A stretch of DNA of 25,142 nt from DAOUBA01 sp034432855 (GTDB lineage: Bacteria > Chloroflexota > Anaerolineae > B4-G1): contig DAOUBA010000204.1 of NCBI GenBank assembly GCA_034432855.1, positions 1 to 25,142 on the forward strand. The letters are read 5' to 3'. The position numbers and the translations under genes were made by a program. Positions within the stretch are counted from its first letter, which is position 1, and the number at the start of each line of letters is the position of its first letter. Below the pieces are notes generated by a model, which saw only the letters and a program-made list of their open reading frames with translations, had not been told where the DNA came from and made no database searches. This document shows positions 6,555-14,004 of the stretch, piece by piece.

Positions 6555-6935
6555 GTGAAGCAACTCTGGAATCGAATGCCCGACTGGTTAAGGGGCATGA
6601 TAGCAGGGGCAACCATGTACACGGTTTGTTTGATATTGCTGTATGGCCTAGTACTGGTCGGAGTAGGATGGGCCTCTCTTGCCCTTTTGTCTGTGCTGTC
6701 CGGCCCCATGGGATTGTACAGCAACGTTGCATTTCTGACGAACCATGATTTTCCAGGCGTACACTTGGTGGTGCAAGGTGTTTCAGCGATACTGGTGTGG
6801 GTTTTGCTGGGTGGCGCACTATCCAAGTTGATTGGGTTCAGGCGCGGGATCATCGTTATGCTAATCTTGCAGAGTATTCTGATTATTGTGGGCGCTGCTG
6901 CTTTGTTTGTCGCCCTGGTAGTTTGGTCGGGTTGA
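6555..6935 (+). CDS. Small membrane protein under T-box control
   Basis: This 126-residue protein of unknown function has about three to four hydrophobic stretches (around residues 15-40, 65-85 and 90-123). The segment SNVAFLTNHDFPGVHL between them is probably outside the membrane plane. The frame is open to 6270, but that part is the T-box leader. The GTG at 6555 has AGGAAGG at 6543-6549, five bases upstream, and lies just after the terminator, so it is the natural start. The gene ends 36 bases before thrS, so both are on the T-box transcript. I do not recognise the family, and nothing in it points to threonine transport by itself. Confidence 0.78.
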   Translation: MKQLWNRMPDWLRGMIAGATMYTVCLILLYGLVLVGVGWASLALLSVLSGPMGLYSNVAFLTNHDFPGVHLVVQGVSAILVWVLLGGALSKLIGFRRGIIVMLILQSILIIVGAAALFVALVVWSG

Positions 6936-6971
6936 TAGATGGCGCAGCAGTCACCGATCAGGAGGATAAAA

Positions 6972-8771
6972 GTGTCTGAGACGAACGAACAAAAGCAAGA
7001 TCATTTGCACCGCATTCGCCACTCGGCCGCGCACGTGATGGCCCAGGCAGTGCTGGAAAAGTTCCCGGAGGCCAAACTGGGCATCGGCCCAGCCATCGAG
7101 AGCGGGTTCTACTACGACTTTGACCTGCCGCGCGCCCTCACGACCGACGATCTGGCCGAGATCAAGACGCGCATGCGCGAGATCATCGCCGAAGGGCACG
7201 ATTTCGTTTACCGCGAGGTCTCGGAGGAGGAGGCGCGGCACATCTTTGCCGACCAACCCTACAAGTTGGAATTGATCGGCGAGATCCTCGCCGGCGGCGT
7301 AGACGAGGACGGACATCCACTCACCGAGGCGCCGAAACTCTCGATCTACCAGAGTGGTCCATTCATAGACCTGTGCCGCGGGCCGCATGTGGCGAACACG
7401 CGCGAGATCAATCCCGAAGCGATCAAACTGCTCAACGTCGCCGGGGCCTACTGGCGCGGCGACGAGCGCCGCCCGATGCTTCAGCGCATCTACGGCACGG
7501 CCTGGGAGACGAGCGCACAACTGGAAGAGCATCTGGCCTGGCTGGAGGAAGTCGAAAAACGCGATCACCGGCGGCTGATCAAGGAACTCGACCTGATCAG
7601 TTTCCACGAGGAGGCCGGCGCGGGCCTGGCCCTCTGGCACCCCAAGGGTGGACGCATCCGCTCCATCATCGAGGACTACTGGCGCCGGCTGCACTACGAA
7701 GGCGGCTACGAGATCGTCTTCACGCCGCACATCGGGCGGGCGATCTTGTGGCAGACCTCGGGCCATCTCGATTTCTACAAGGACGGCATGTACGCGCCGA
7801 TGGATATCGAGGGGCAGGAGTATTACATCAAGCCGATGAACTGTCCGTTCCACGTGATGATCTACAAGTCGAAACTGCGCTCCTACCGCGAACTCCCCCT
7901 GCGCTGGGCGGAATTGGGAACAGTCTATCGCTTCGAGCGTAGCGGCACGCTGCATGGACTCTTGCGCGTGCGCGGCTTTACCCAGGACGACGCTCACATC
8001 ATCTGCACACCGGAACAGATAGACGACGAAATCCTGCGCGTGCTCGACTTTAGCCTTAACCTGCTGCGCGGTTTCGGCTTCGAAGAGTTCAAGGTCGAGT
8101 TGAGCGTGCGCGATCCCAGAACGCCGGGCAAGTATGCCGGCTCGGACGAGATGTGGCAAAAAGCCGAAGCCTCGCTGGTCAAGGCACTCCAGGCGCGGAA
8201 CCTCCCCTACGAGCGCATGGAAGGCGAAGCCGTTTTCTACGGGCCGAAAATTGACATCAAGATCAAGGACACCCTCAATCGCCTCTGGCAATGCACGACG
8301 ATTCAGTTCGATTTCAATGTGCCGGGGCGCTTTGGCATGACATATATCGGCGAGGATGGCAAGGAACACCAGCCGTACATGGTGCACCGCGCGTTGCTGG
8401 GCAGCCTGGAGCGTTTCTTCGGTGTGCTGGTGGAACACTATGCCGGTGCCTTCCCCGTCTGGCTCTCCCCGGTGCAGGTGAGGTTGATCCCCATCGCCGA
8501 CCGGCACATCGAGTACGCCCGCTTCGTAGCCGAGCAACTGCAAGCGGCAGGGCTGCGTGTGGAGATTGATGATTCCGACGAACGCATGCAGGCCAAGATC
8601 CGCAACGCGCAAATGGAAAAGATCCCCTACATGCTTGTCATCGGCGATAAGGAGATGGCCGCCGGGCAGGTCAACCTGCGCCTGCGCGACGGCCAGGTCC
8701 CCGGCGCCATGCCGGTGAGCGATTTCATCGCCCTGGCGCAGAAGGCCGTAGAAGAGAAACGGCTGCTCTGA
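6972..8771 (+). CDS. thrS: Threonyl-tRNA synthetase lacking the TGS domain
   Basis: The protein has 599 residues and charges tRNA-Thr. The usual N-terminal TGS domain is absent: the protein begins directly with the editing domain, HSAAH (His17, His21) and later CRGPH, which hold the serine-editing site. Class II core motifs follow: MNCPFH, RFERSGTLHGLLRVRGFTQDD (motif 2) and VHRALLGSLERFF (motif 3). The zinc ligands are the Cys of MNCPFH and the His residues of DDAH and VHRA. The anticodon-binding domain ends with YMLVIGDKEM. An ATG at 6939 is in frame but has no ribosome-binding site. AGGAGG at 6960-6965, six bases before the GTG at 6972, decides the start. It is regulated by the T-box upstream. 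Confidence 0.96.
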   Translation: MSETNEQKQDHLHRIRHSAAHVMAQAVLEKFPEAKLGIGPAIESGFYYDFDLPRALTTDDLAEIKTRMREIIAEGHDFVYREVSEEEARHIFADQPYKLELIGEILAGGVDEDGHPLTEAPKLSIYQSGPFIDLCRGPHVANTREINPEAIKLLNVAGAYWRGDERRPMLQRIYGTAWETSAQLEEHLAWLEEVEKRDHRRLIKELDLISFHEEAGAGLALWHPKGGRIRSIIEDYWRRLHYEGGYEIVFTPHIGRAILWQTSGHLDFYKDGMYAPMDIEGQEYYIKPMNCPFHVMIYKSKLRSYRELPLRWAELGTVYRFERSGTLHGLLRVRGFTQDDAHIICTPEQIDDEILRVLDFSLNLLRGFGFEEFKVELSVRDPRTPGKYAGSDEMWQKAEASLVKALQARNLPYERMEGEAVFYGPKIDIKIKDTLNRLWQCTTIQFDFNVPGRFGMTYIGEDGKEHQPYMVHRALLGSLERFFGVLVEHYAGAFPVWLSPVQVRLIPIADRHIEYARFVAEQLQAAGLRVEIDDSDERMQAKIRNAQMEKIPYMLVIGDKEMAAGQVNLRLRDGQVPGAMPVSDFIALAQKAVEEKRLL

Positions 8772-8791
8772 GCACTGTGCGCTGAACAGAA

Positions 8792-8819
8792 ACGCGAAGC
8801 GTGATGCGTGACGCGTGAG
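8792..8819. repeat. Heptamer tandem repeat, word GCGTGAN
   Basis: Three units, GCGTGAT, GCGTGAC and GCGTGAG, preceded by a related ACGCGAA, fill the join between thrS and the Fur-type fragment. The fragment's open frame begins inside the last units, so the repeat marks the truncation point. Confidence 0.75.
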
Positions 8820-8964
8820 ATTCGTCGCGCATCACGTTTCGTTCGACGCGCCGGAGGTGGCGCGAATCGTGCGCCGGTTGACCGAGCAGGAGGGTGTGCA
8901 GGCCACCGACGCGCACCTGGGTCTGAGCGGCTATTGCACCCGTTGCCGGAAAAAGGAGCGATAG
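8812..8964 (+). pseudogene. C-terminal fragment of a Fur-family (Zur-like) regulator
   Basis: From about 8821 the frame reads FDAPEVARIVRRLTEQEGV and then LGLSGYCTRCRKK. This is the end of Fur-family regulators, with the second structural-zinc CxxC pair in GYCTRC. The DNA-binding domain and the first CxxC pair are missing; the frame runs upstream into a heptamer repeat and then a stop. No start codon with a ribosome site is present. The next gene is a ZIP-type metal transporter starting one base after this stop, so the intact pair would have been a zinc-responsive regulator plus its transporter. About 47 residues remain, and function is very unlikely. Confidence 0.8.
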
Positions 8965-8965
8965 G

Positions 8966-9807
8966 ATGAAGCCTGCACTAGGTCTCGCGTTATTGCTCCC
9001 TACCCTGGCCGGGCTATCTACAGTGTTGGGCAGCCTGTTGGCCGTTCTTGTCCGCAGGGCTGGCCCACGTTCCATGTCGCTGATGCTGGGCTTTTCCGCC
9101 GGGGTAATGATCCTGGTATCGTTCGGCGAGTTGCTGCAGGAAGGGATCGAGGAGAGCGGCTTTGCTCTGGCCTACTTGGCCTTCTTTGGCGGCATGGGAG
9201 TGATGTTCCTGATTGACGTGCTCATTCCGCACATCCACATGGACGAGCGCCACGACGCCGGGGGCGAGGCAAAAGTGCGCCCGTTGCCCGAGATGGGGGG
9301 CGTGGCCGGCACAGCCACCGCCATCGGGGTGCCTGGCACGGAGGGATACATAGAGAGCGGCTGCTCAAGACCGGGCTGCTGGCGGCACTGGACATCGGCG
9401 TGCACAATTTCCCCGAGGGTATCACCGCCTTCGTGGGGATGATGCAAGACCCCGCCCTGGGCATCGCCATCGCTATCGCCGTCGCGCTGCACAACATCCC
9501 GGAGGGGATAGCCGTGTCCACGCCAGTCTATGCGGCTACTGGCAGTCGGAGCAAGGCGCTCGGCTGGTCGGCGCTATCGGGCCTCGCGGAACCGGTCGGG
9601 GCGGTACTGGCGGCGGCGGTCCTGTTGCCGTTTCTGAATGTGACCGTGTTGGGACTTGTGCTTGCAGTGGTGGCAGGTATCATGGTCTTCATCTCGCTGG
9701 ACGAACTGATCCCGGTCGCCTGCTCCTTCTGTGAAGAGCGCCTGTCTATCCTGGGCGTCATCGCCGGGATGCTCGTTATGGCATTCAGCCTGTGGGCGCT
9801 GCGATAG
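8966..9807 (+). pseudogene. ZIP-family metal transporter gene with frameshift
   Basis: The reading starts MKPALGLALLLPTLAG and gives three membrane helices and a His-bearing loop (PHIHMDERH). Near 9350-9358 the family sequence jumps to another frame, where RLLKTGLLAALDIGVHNFPEG continues through the end. The two transport motifs HNFPEG and HNIPEG, which carry the metal-binding His and Glu residues of helices 4 and 5, are both in the second part. One missing base at GAGAGCGG would restore a single protein of about 280 residues, the normal ZupT/ZIP length. It could be a sequencing error, a recent mutation, or less likely recoding. It would have imported Zn2+ or a related ion. Confidence 0.85.
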
Positions 9808-9857
9808 TACCCTGATGATTTTTGCTTCCGGCTTGTCCGGGTCAGGTGGAGGTAAAG

Positions 9858-10382
9858 GTGCATCTCCCAAAAGGCTACATCCAACTCTACACCGGCGACG
9901 GCAAAGGCAAGACGACCGCCGCGCTCGGCCTGGCGCTGCGGGCGGCGGGACACGGGATGCGCACATACATTGGCCAGTTTATGAAAGGCCAGGATTACGG
10001 CGAACTGCATGCCTTGCACGCTCACCCGTATATCACCATCGAGCAGTATGGGGGCGGGCGCTGCATCCGCCGTGAGGAGGTTACCTCCGAGCACATTGCT
10101 CAGGCGCGGCGGGGACTGGAGCGGGCGCAGGAAGCCATGCTCTCCGGTGAATACGACATCGTCGTGCTGGATGAGGTCAACGTTGCGCTCTGGTTCGGGC
10201 TGCTCACGGTCGAGGAGGTGCTCGCCTTTCTCGACCGGAAGCCGGAGCAGGTGGAAGTTGTGCTCACCGGGCGCCATGCGCCGCAGGAGTTGATCGCGCG
10301 GGCCGACCTGGTGACCGAGATGCGCGAGGTCAGGCACTATTACACGCAGGGCGTACCGGCGCGGGATGGCATCGAACGCTAA
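9858..10382 (+). CDS. cobO: Corrinoid adenosyltransferase (BtuR/CobO/CobP type)
   Basis: This 174-residue enzyme transfers the adenosyl group of ATP to cob(I)alamin or its precursor, making the coenzyme form of B12. The N-terminus holds the P-loop TGDGKGKTTAALG. IGQFMKG follows, with later motifs VVLDEVN and VVLTGRHAPQELI, all typical of the BtuR fold. The frame extends to 9822, but GGAGG at 9848-9852 is five bases before the GTG at 9858, so translation probably begins with MHLPKGYIQLY. No other cobalamin gene is in the window, and I see no B12 riboswitch. Intergenic bases 10383-10419 carry nothing I can name. Confidence 0.93.
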   Translation: MHLPKGYIQLYTGDGKGKTTAALGLALRAAGHGMRTYIGQFMKGQDYGELHALHAHPYITIEQYGGGRCIRREEVTSEHIAQARRGLERAQEAMLSGEYDIVVLDEVNVALWFGLLTVEEVLAFLDRKPEQVEVVLTGRHAPQELIARADLVTEMREVRHYYTQGVPARDGIER

Positions 10383-10419
10383 GCTCTTACCCCGCTCCCC
10401 GTAGCCCCCTATCCCACAT

Positions 10420-10448
10420 TTGACGAAAACCCCCGCGCACACTATAAT
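10420..10448 (+). promoter_or_regulatory. Promoter of the carotenoid cluster (crtI)
   Basis: TTGACG (10420-10425) and a perfect TATAAT (10443-10448) are separated by 17 bases, starting transcription about 30 bases before the crtI ATG. GGAGG is at 10474-10478, six bases before the start. Confidence 0.82.
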
Positions 10449-10484
10449 CGGTTAACAACTGGATAGCATCCAGGGAGGCTTCCC

Positions 10485-11981
10485 ATGGCAACTTCGATCA
10501 TCATCGTCGGCGCGGGGCCGGGCGGCATCGCCGCTGCAGCGCGATTGGCCAGGGCCGGGTACCAGGTCACCGTCTTTGAAAAGACCGCGCACCCTGGGGG
10601 GCGAGCCTCCTTTATCCGGCGCGAGGGCTATTACTTCGATACCGGGCCCTCGCTTTTTTTGATGCCCGCAACCTATGCCGAGACCTACGCCGCTTTGGGC
10701 GAGCGGATGGAGGATCACCTCGACCTGGTGCGCATTGACTCCACGTACCGCATTCACTTTCACGATGGGACGACCCTCGATCTCAGCAGCAACCTCCACT
10801 TGATGCACGAGCAGTTGGAGGCCATCGAGTCGGGCGCATTCGAGGGATTGATGCATTTTCTCGCCGAGGGCTACCGGCGTTATACCGTCTCGTTGCGCAG
10901 GGTCGTCGGTCGTAATTTTGTCACCCCGTTCGAGTATTTTCACCCGACGAACCTCCCGCTTCTTTTCCAACTCAAGCCGCTGGTCAGCCACTATCGGGAT
11001 ACCTCGCGCCATTTCCAGGACCCTCGCCTGCGAGCCGGCTTTTCGTTCCAGAACATGTACATGGGCCTCAGTCCGTACGACGCCCCGGCCACCTATACCC
11101 TGCTCCAGTTCACCGAGATGGTAGAGGGGGTATGGTACCCGCGCGAGGGGATGTACGCGATCGTCACCAGCCTGACCTCCATCGCCGAAAAGTGGGGCGC
11201 GCGCTTTGTGTACAATGCACCGGTCAGGCGGATTGATGTGGAGGGAGACCGCGCCGTGGGCGTCACGCTGGAAAGCGGCGAACAGGTCAAGGCCGACGTT
11301 GTCGTCGCCAACGCCGATCTCCCCTACGTCTACGCCGAACTGTTGCCCGACGATGGTACAGCGGCGCGATTGGAGCGGCTCCGCTACACCTCCTCCACGC
11401 TGATGTTCTACTGGGGGCTGAAAGGGCCGCGCGCGCCGCAACTCTTGCACCACAACGTCTTTCTCTCCGAGCACCGCTACCGCGAGTCGTTCGACCGGAT
11501 TTTCAAGGATCACCTCCTGCCCGAGGAACCCTCGTTTTACATCCACGCGCCGGTGCGCACAGTGCCCACGTTCGCCCCGGCGGATAGCGACGCGCTGATG
11601 GTGCTCGTGCCGACGGGGCACACAGACGAACGGCAACAGCAGGATTGGCTGGCGCTCCAGCAGCGGGCGCGCGAGTGGGTGTTCAGAAGACTGGCCGATA
11701 TCGGCATAAGCGACGTAAAGGAGCGGATCGTGTTCGAGGAAACGCTCACGCCGCCCGATTATCGCCGCATCTGGAACCTGGCAAAAGGGGCAGCCTTTGG
11801 CCTGAGCCATAATGTGCTCCAGGTGGGCTATCTGCGCCCGCGCAATCGTCACGCGCGATACAAGAACCTCTACTTCGTTGGCGCCAGCACTCATCCCGGC
11901 ACCGGCGTGCCGATCGTGCTGATCTCGGCACGGCTGGTGGAAGAGCGCATCCGCAGGGAACAGGGAGAGCCGCACGGGTAG
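10485..11981 (+). CDS. crtI: Phytoene desaturase (CrtI family)
   Basis: This 498-residue FAD enzyme introduces double bonds into phytoene toward lycopene. The N-terminus is the dinucleotide-binding fold IIIVGAGPGGIAAAARL, with EK at the end of strand 2 and the family motif HPGGRAS. GYYFDTGPSL follows. The C-terminus carries LYFVGASTHPGTGVPIVL, the second FAD contact, close to the CrtI signature. Length is typical. Other CrtI-like enzymes (isomerases, CrtN, CrtO-type ketolases) share the fold, but neighbouring crtB, lycopene-cyclase and CruF-type genes make a phytoene desaturase most likely. It is the first gene after a strong promoter. Confidence 0.93.
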   Translation: MATSIIIVGAGPGGIAAAARLARAGYQVTVFEKTAHPGGRASFIRREGYYFDTGPSLFLMPATYAETYAALGERMEDHLDLVRIDSTYRIHFHDGTTLDLSSNLHLMHEQLEAIESGAFEGLMHFLAEGYRRYTVSLRRVVGRNFVTPFEYFHPTNLPLLFQLKPLVSHYRDTSRHFQDPRLRAGFSFQNMYMGLSPYDAPATYTLLQFTEMVEGVWYPREGMYAIVTSLTSIAEKWGARFVYNAPVRRIDVEGDRAVGVTLESGEQVKADVVVANADLPYVYAELLPDDGTAARLERLRYTSSTLMFYWGLKGPRAPQLLHHNVFLSEHRYRESFDRIFKDHLLPEEPSFYIHAPVRTVPTFAPADSDALMVLVPTGHTDERQQQDWLALQQRAREWVFRRLADIGISDVKERIVFEETLTPPDYRRIWNLAKGAAFGLSHNVLQVGYLRPRNRHARYKNLYFVGASTHPGTGVPIVLISARLVEERIRREQGEPHG

Positions 11982-11984
11982 TGC

Positions 11985-12202
11985 CCGCGCTTATAGAAAG
12001 CGCGGCTAAAGCATAGCGCGGCTCTGGCCGCAACCCAATCGAATACCGATTGACCGCGCCGCCGTGAACCGGCGGCGCTGGACCTCACCCATCCCCACCC
12101 CGGCCCTCCCCTTCCCTCCCCGCAACGGGGAGGGAAGGGGAGGGTGAGGGAGGGGTTAGGAGAGGTCGAAACCCGCCAGCACCGGCTCTTTCAGGCCGGT
12201 GC
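11985..12202. other. Array of five hairpins with a G-rich tract between crtI and crtB
   Basis: The 285-base gap between crtI and crtB holds five perfect hairpins: 11985-12005 (8 bp, loop ATAGA); 12036-12052 (6 bp, loop AATAC); 12056-12078 (9 bp, loop TGAAC); 12104-12144 (19 bp, loop CAA); and 12179-12202 (8 bp, loop TCTTTCAG). The plus strand from 12127 to 12154 also has seven runs of three or four G with 1-3-base spacers, a G-quadruplex-type pattern overlapping the 19-bp hairpin. None is followed by a T run, so ordinary intrinsic termination is doubtful. No gene is visible. Confidence 0.8.
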
Positions 12203-12223
12203 GGCCAAGAGCAAAATCTTCAG

Positions 12224-12252
12224 TTGTGATAGTTTTTCGAGGGCAATACTAT
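12224..12252 (+). promoter_or_regulatory. Promoter immediately ahead of crtB
   Basis: TTGTGA (12224-12229) and TACTAT (12247-12252) are 17 bases apart. The predicted start near 12259 is only about 8 bases before the crtB ATG at 12267, so there is no room for a normal Shine-Dalgarno site. A nearly leaderless mRNA is likely if this promoter is used. Confidence 0.5.
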
Positions 12253-12266
12253 AGCATGAGCAGAGC

Positions 12267-13238
12267 ATGACGGATGACACGACGCTCGACACCTGGGAGC
12301 ACAAGTTGCTCCTGCGAGCCTATGAACCGCTGAGGAATGGCTCCTATATAGAGCAAGTGGTTGCCGACTGCCAGACTCTCGAGTGGGCCTATGATTGCTG
12401 CGAGTCGTTCACCCGCTTTCACAGCCGCACCTTTTATCTGGCCTCGGCACTGCTGCCCAGGGCCGAGCGTCGCGCGGTACGCGCCCTCTACGCCTTCTGT
12501 CGCGTGAGCGATGATCTGGTGGATCGCGCCTGGGGTGGCGATCCGCAAGCCGGCCTGGAGGCGTGGCGGAGGCGCTCGCTCTCCTCCTCGCCTGCGCCCG
12601 AAGACTGGGTGGTTCTGGCATGGACTGACACCTGCGCCCGCTATCGCATCCCCGTGCAATACGCCGAGCAGTTGATCGAGGGCGTGGCCCGTGATCTGCG
12701 GATCACGCGCTACACCACGTTCGACGATCTGGCTTCGTATGCCTATGGCGTGGCCTCCACCGTCGGGTTGATGGCGATGCACATCGTCGGTTTCGTCGGC
12801 GAGATCGCCATCCCCTACGCCGTCAAACTGGGCGTCGCCCTCCAACTCACCAACATCCTGCGCGACGTAGGGGAGGACTGGCGCAACGGACGCCTCTACC
12901 TGCCGCAGGAAGAACTGGCCGCGTTCGGCCTGAGCGAGGCCGACATCGCCGCCGGCCTGGTGACGGAGGAGTGGCGCCGCTTTATGCAATTCCAGATCGA
13001 GCGGGCGCGCCGTCTCTACGCCGAGTCACTGCCCGGCATCGCGCTGCTCAATTGGGGTGGGCGGTTCGCCATTGCCGCAGCAGCCGAATTGTACCAGGGC
13101 ATCCTGGATGACATCGAGGCGCACGGCTGGGACAACCTCCGGCGGCGAGCCTATTTGGATCGCTGGGAGAAGGCGCGCCGGTTGCCGGGCATCTGGTGGC
13201 GCGCGATGACCGCTGCATATCGCCAGGTAGCGGGTTGA
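12267..13238 (+). CDS. crtB: Phytoene synthase (CrtB family)
   Basis: This 323-residue enzyme joins two geranylgeranyl diphosphates head-to-head into phytoene. Visible parts are FHSRTFYLAS (residues 51-60); the first Asp-rich, Mg-binding motif SDDLVD (81-86); and the second, QLTNILRDVGEDW (about 193-205), which is the trans-isoprenyl synthase signature. An N-terminal extension of about 40 residues precedes the core. No ribosome-binding site is seen before the ATG. Squalene synthase-type enzymes are similar, but the cluster supports phytoene synthase. A GGPP synthase gene is not in the window. Confidence 0.93.
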   Translation: MTDDTTLDTWEHKLLLRAYEPLRNGSYIEQVVADCQTLEWAYDCCESFTRFHSRTFYLASALLPRAERRAVRALYAFCRVSDDLVDRAWGGDPQAGLEAWRRRSLSSSPAPEDWVVLAWTDTCARYRIPVQYAEQLIEGVARDLRITRYTTFDDLASYAYGVASTVGLMAMHIVGFVGEIAIPYAVKLGVALQLTNILRDVGEDWRNGRLYLPQEELAAFGLSEADIAAGLVTEEWRRFMQFQIERARRLYAESLPGIALLNWGGRFAIAAAAELYQGILDDIEAHGWDNLRRRAYLDRWEKARRLPGIWWRAMTAAYRQVAG

Positions 13239-13260
13239 AACCCCGGATGGGGAGGGTGGG

Positions 13261-14004
13261 TTGACTTGGTTACGCACCGCGTTTCTCGATCTCTCACCGC
13301 CGGCCCGTGTGCTTGTCCTCGTGTGGGTGGCGGCGATGATACTCCTGCCATTCGTGCGCCGTCTCTGGGGTGAGCGGGCACTCGTGCCCGGCGTCACGGC
13401 CAACGTGCTCCTGCAAGCCTCGGTCGTGCTAGCGATTCTCTGGCCGGCCTGGGGGATGCCACGCACGCTGCTGACGGCGCTCGTCGTTCTCGTCCTGAGT
13501 TGGGGGGTCGAGTTCCTCGGCTCTTCGACCGGTTTCCCCTTTGGTCGCTACCATTACACCCCCAGGCTCCAACCGCAACTGGCCCGCGTGCCGCTCCTCA
13601 TCCCCTGCGCCTGGCTGATGATGCTGCCGCCGTCGTGGGGAGTCGCTGCCGCGATCGCAGGTGGAACGCGTGGCGTGCTCTTCATCATCCTTAGCGGGTT
13701 GGCGCTCACTGCCTGGGACCTCTTCCTCGATCCGCAGATGGTCGGTTGGGGATTGTGGGTGTGGGAACGGCGCGGCGGCTATTTCGGCATCCCCTGGATG
13801 AACTTTGTCGGTTGGGCGCTGGCGGCATCTCTCATCACCGCCATCGTGCAGCCGGCGCCACTGCCCATCGCGTCGCTCGTGCTCGTGTATGCCATCACCT
13901 GGGCGCTGGAGACGGTGGGGCAACTCGTCTTCTGGCGGCTCTACGGCCCGGCGCTGGCAGGCTTTGCGGCGATGGGAATTCTGCTCCTGGGAGTCTGGCT
14001 GTAG
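13261..14004 (+). CDS. Carotenoid biosynthesis membrane protein (DUF422/CruF type)
   Basis: This 247-residue protein has six or seven probable membrane helices. The family motifs are GVEFLGSSTGFPFGRYHYT, then a conserved ALTAWDLFLDPQMVGWGLWVW, and GGYFGIPWMNFVGW. This is the DUF422 family, which includes CruF (1',2'-hydratase of gamma-carotene) and archaeal bisanhydrobacterioruberin hydratase; acidic residues in helices are thought to add water to the lycopene psi end. The start is a TTG at 13261 with GGGGAGG a few bases upstream. The stop is directly followed by the ATG of the cyclase gene, so the two are coupled. Family firm, exact substrate inferred. Confidence 0.85.
   Translation: MTWLRTAFLDLSPPARVLVLVWVAAMILLPFVRRLWGERALVPGVTANVLLQASVVLAILWPAWGMPRTLLTALVVLVLSWGVEFLGSSTGFPFGRYHYTPRLQPQLARVPLLIPCAWLMMLPPSWGVAAAIAGGTRGVLFIILSGLALTAWDLFLDPQMVGWGLWVWERRGGYFGIPWMNFVGWALAASLITAIVQPAPLPIASLVLVYAITWALETVGQLVFWRLYGPALAGFAAMGILLLGVWL

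Noticed and set aside
6951..8612. 553-codon minus-strand open frame opposite thrS
   Set aside because: It is the antisense shadow of thrS; no motif, no ribosome site and no conserved composition.
10452..11975. Long minus-strand open frame opposite crtI
   Set aside because: It has no family features and is rich in His/Arg/Gln, as expected for the antisense of a GC-rich gene. The plus-strand CrtI frame carries all motifs.
12056..12078. Hairpin after crtI as an intrinsic terminator
   Set aside because: The stem is strong, but no T run follows, so I list it only as part of the hairpin array.
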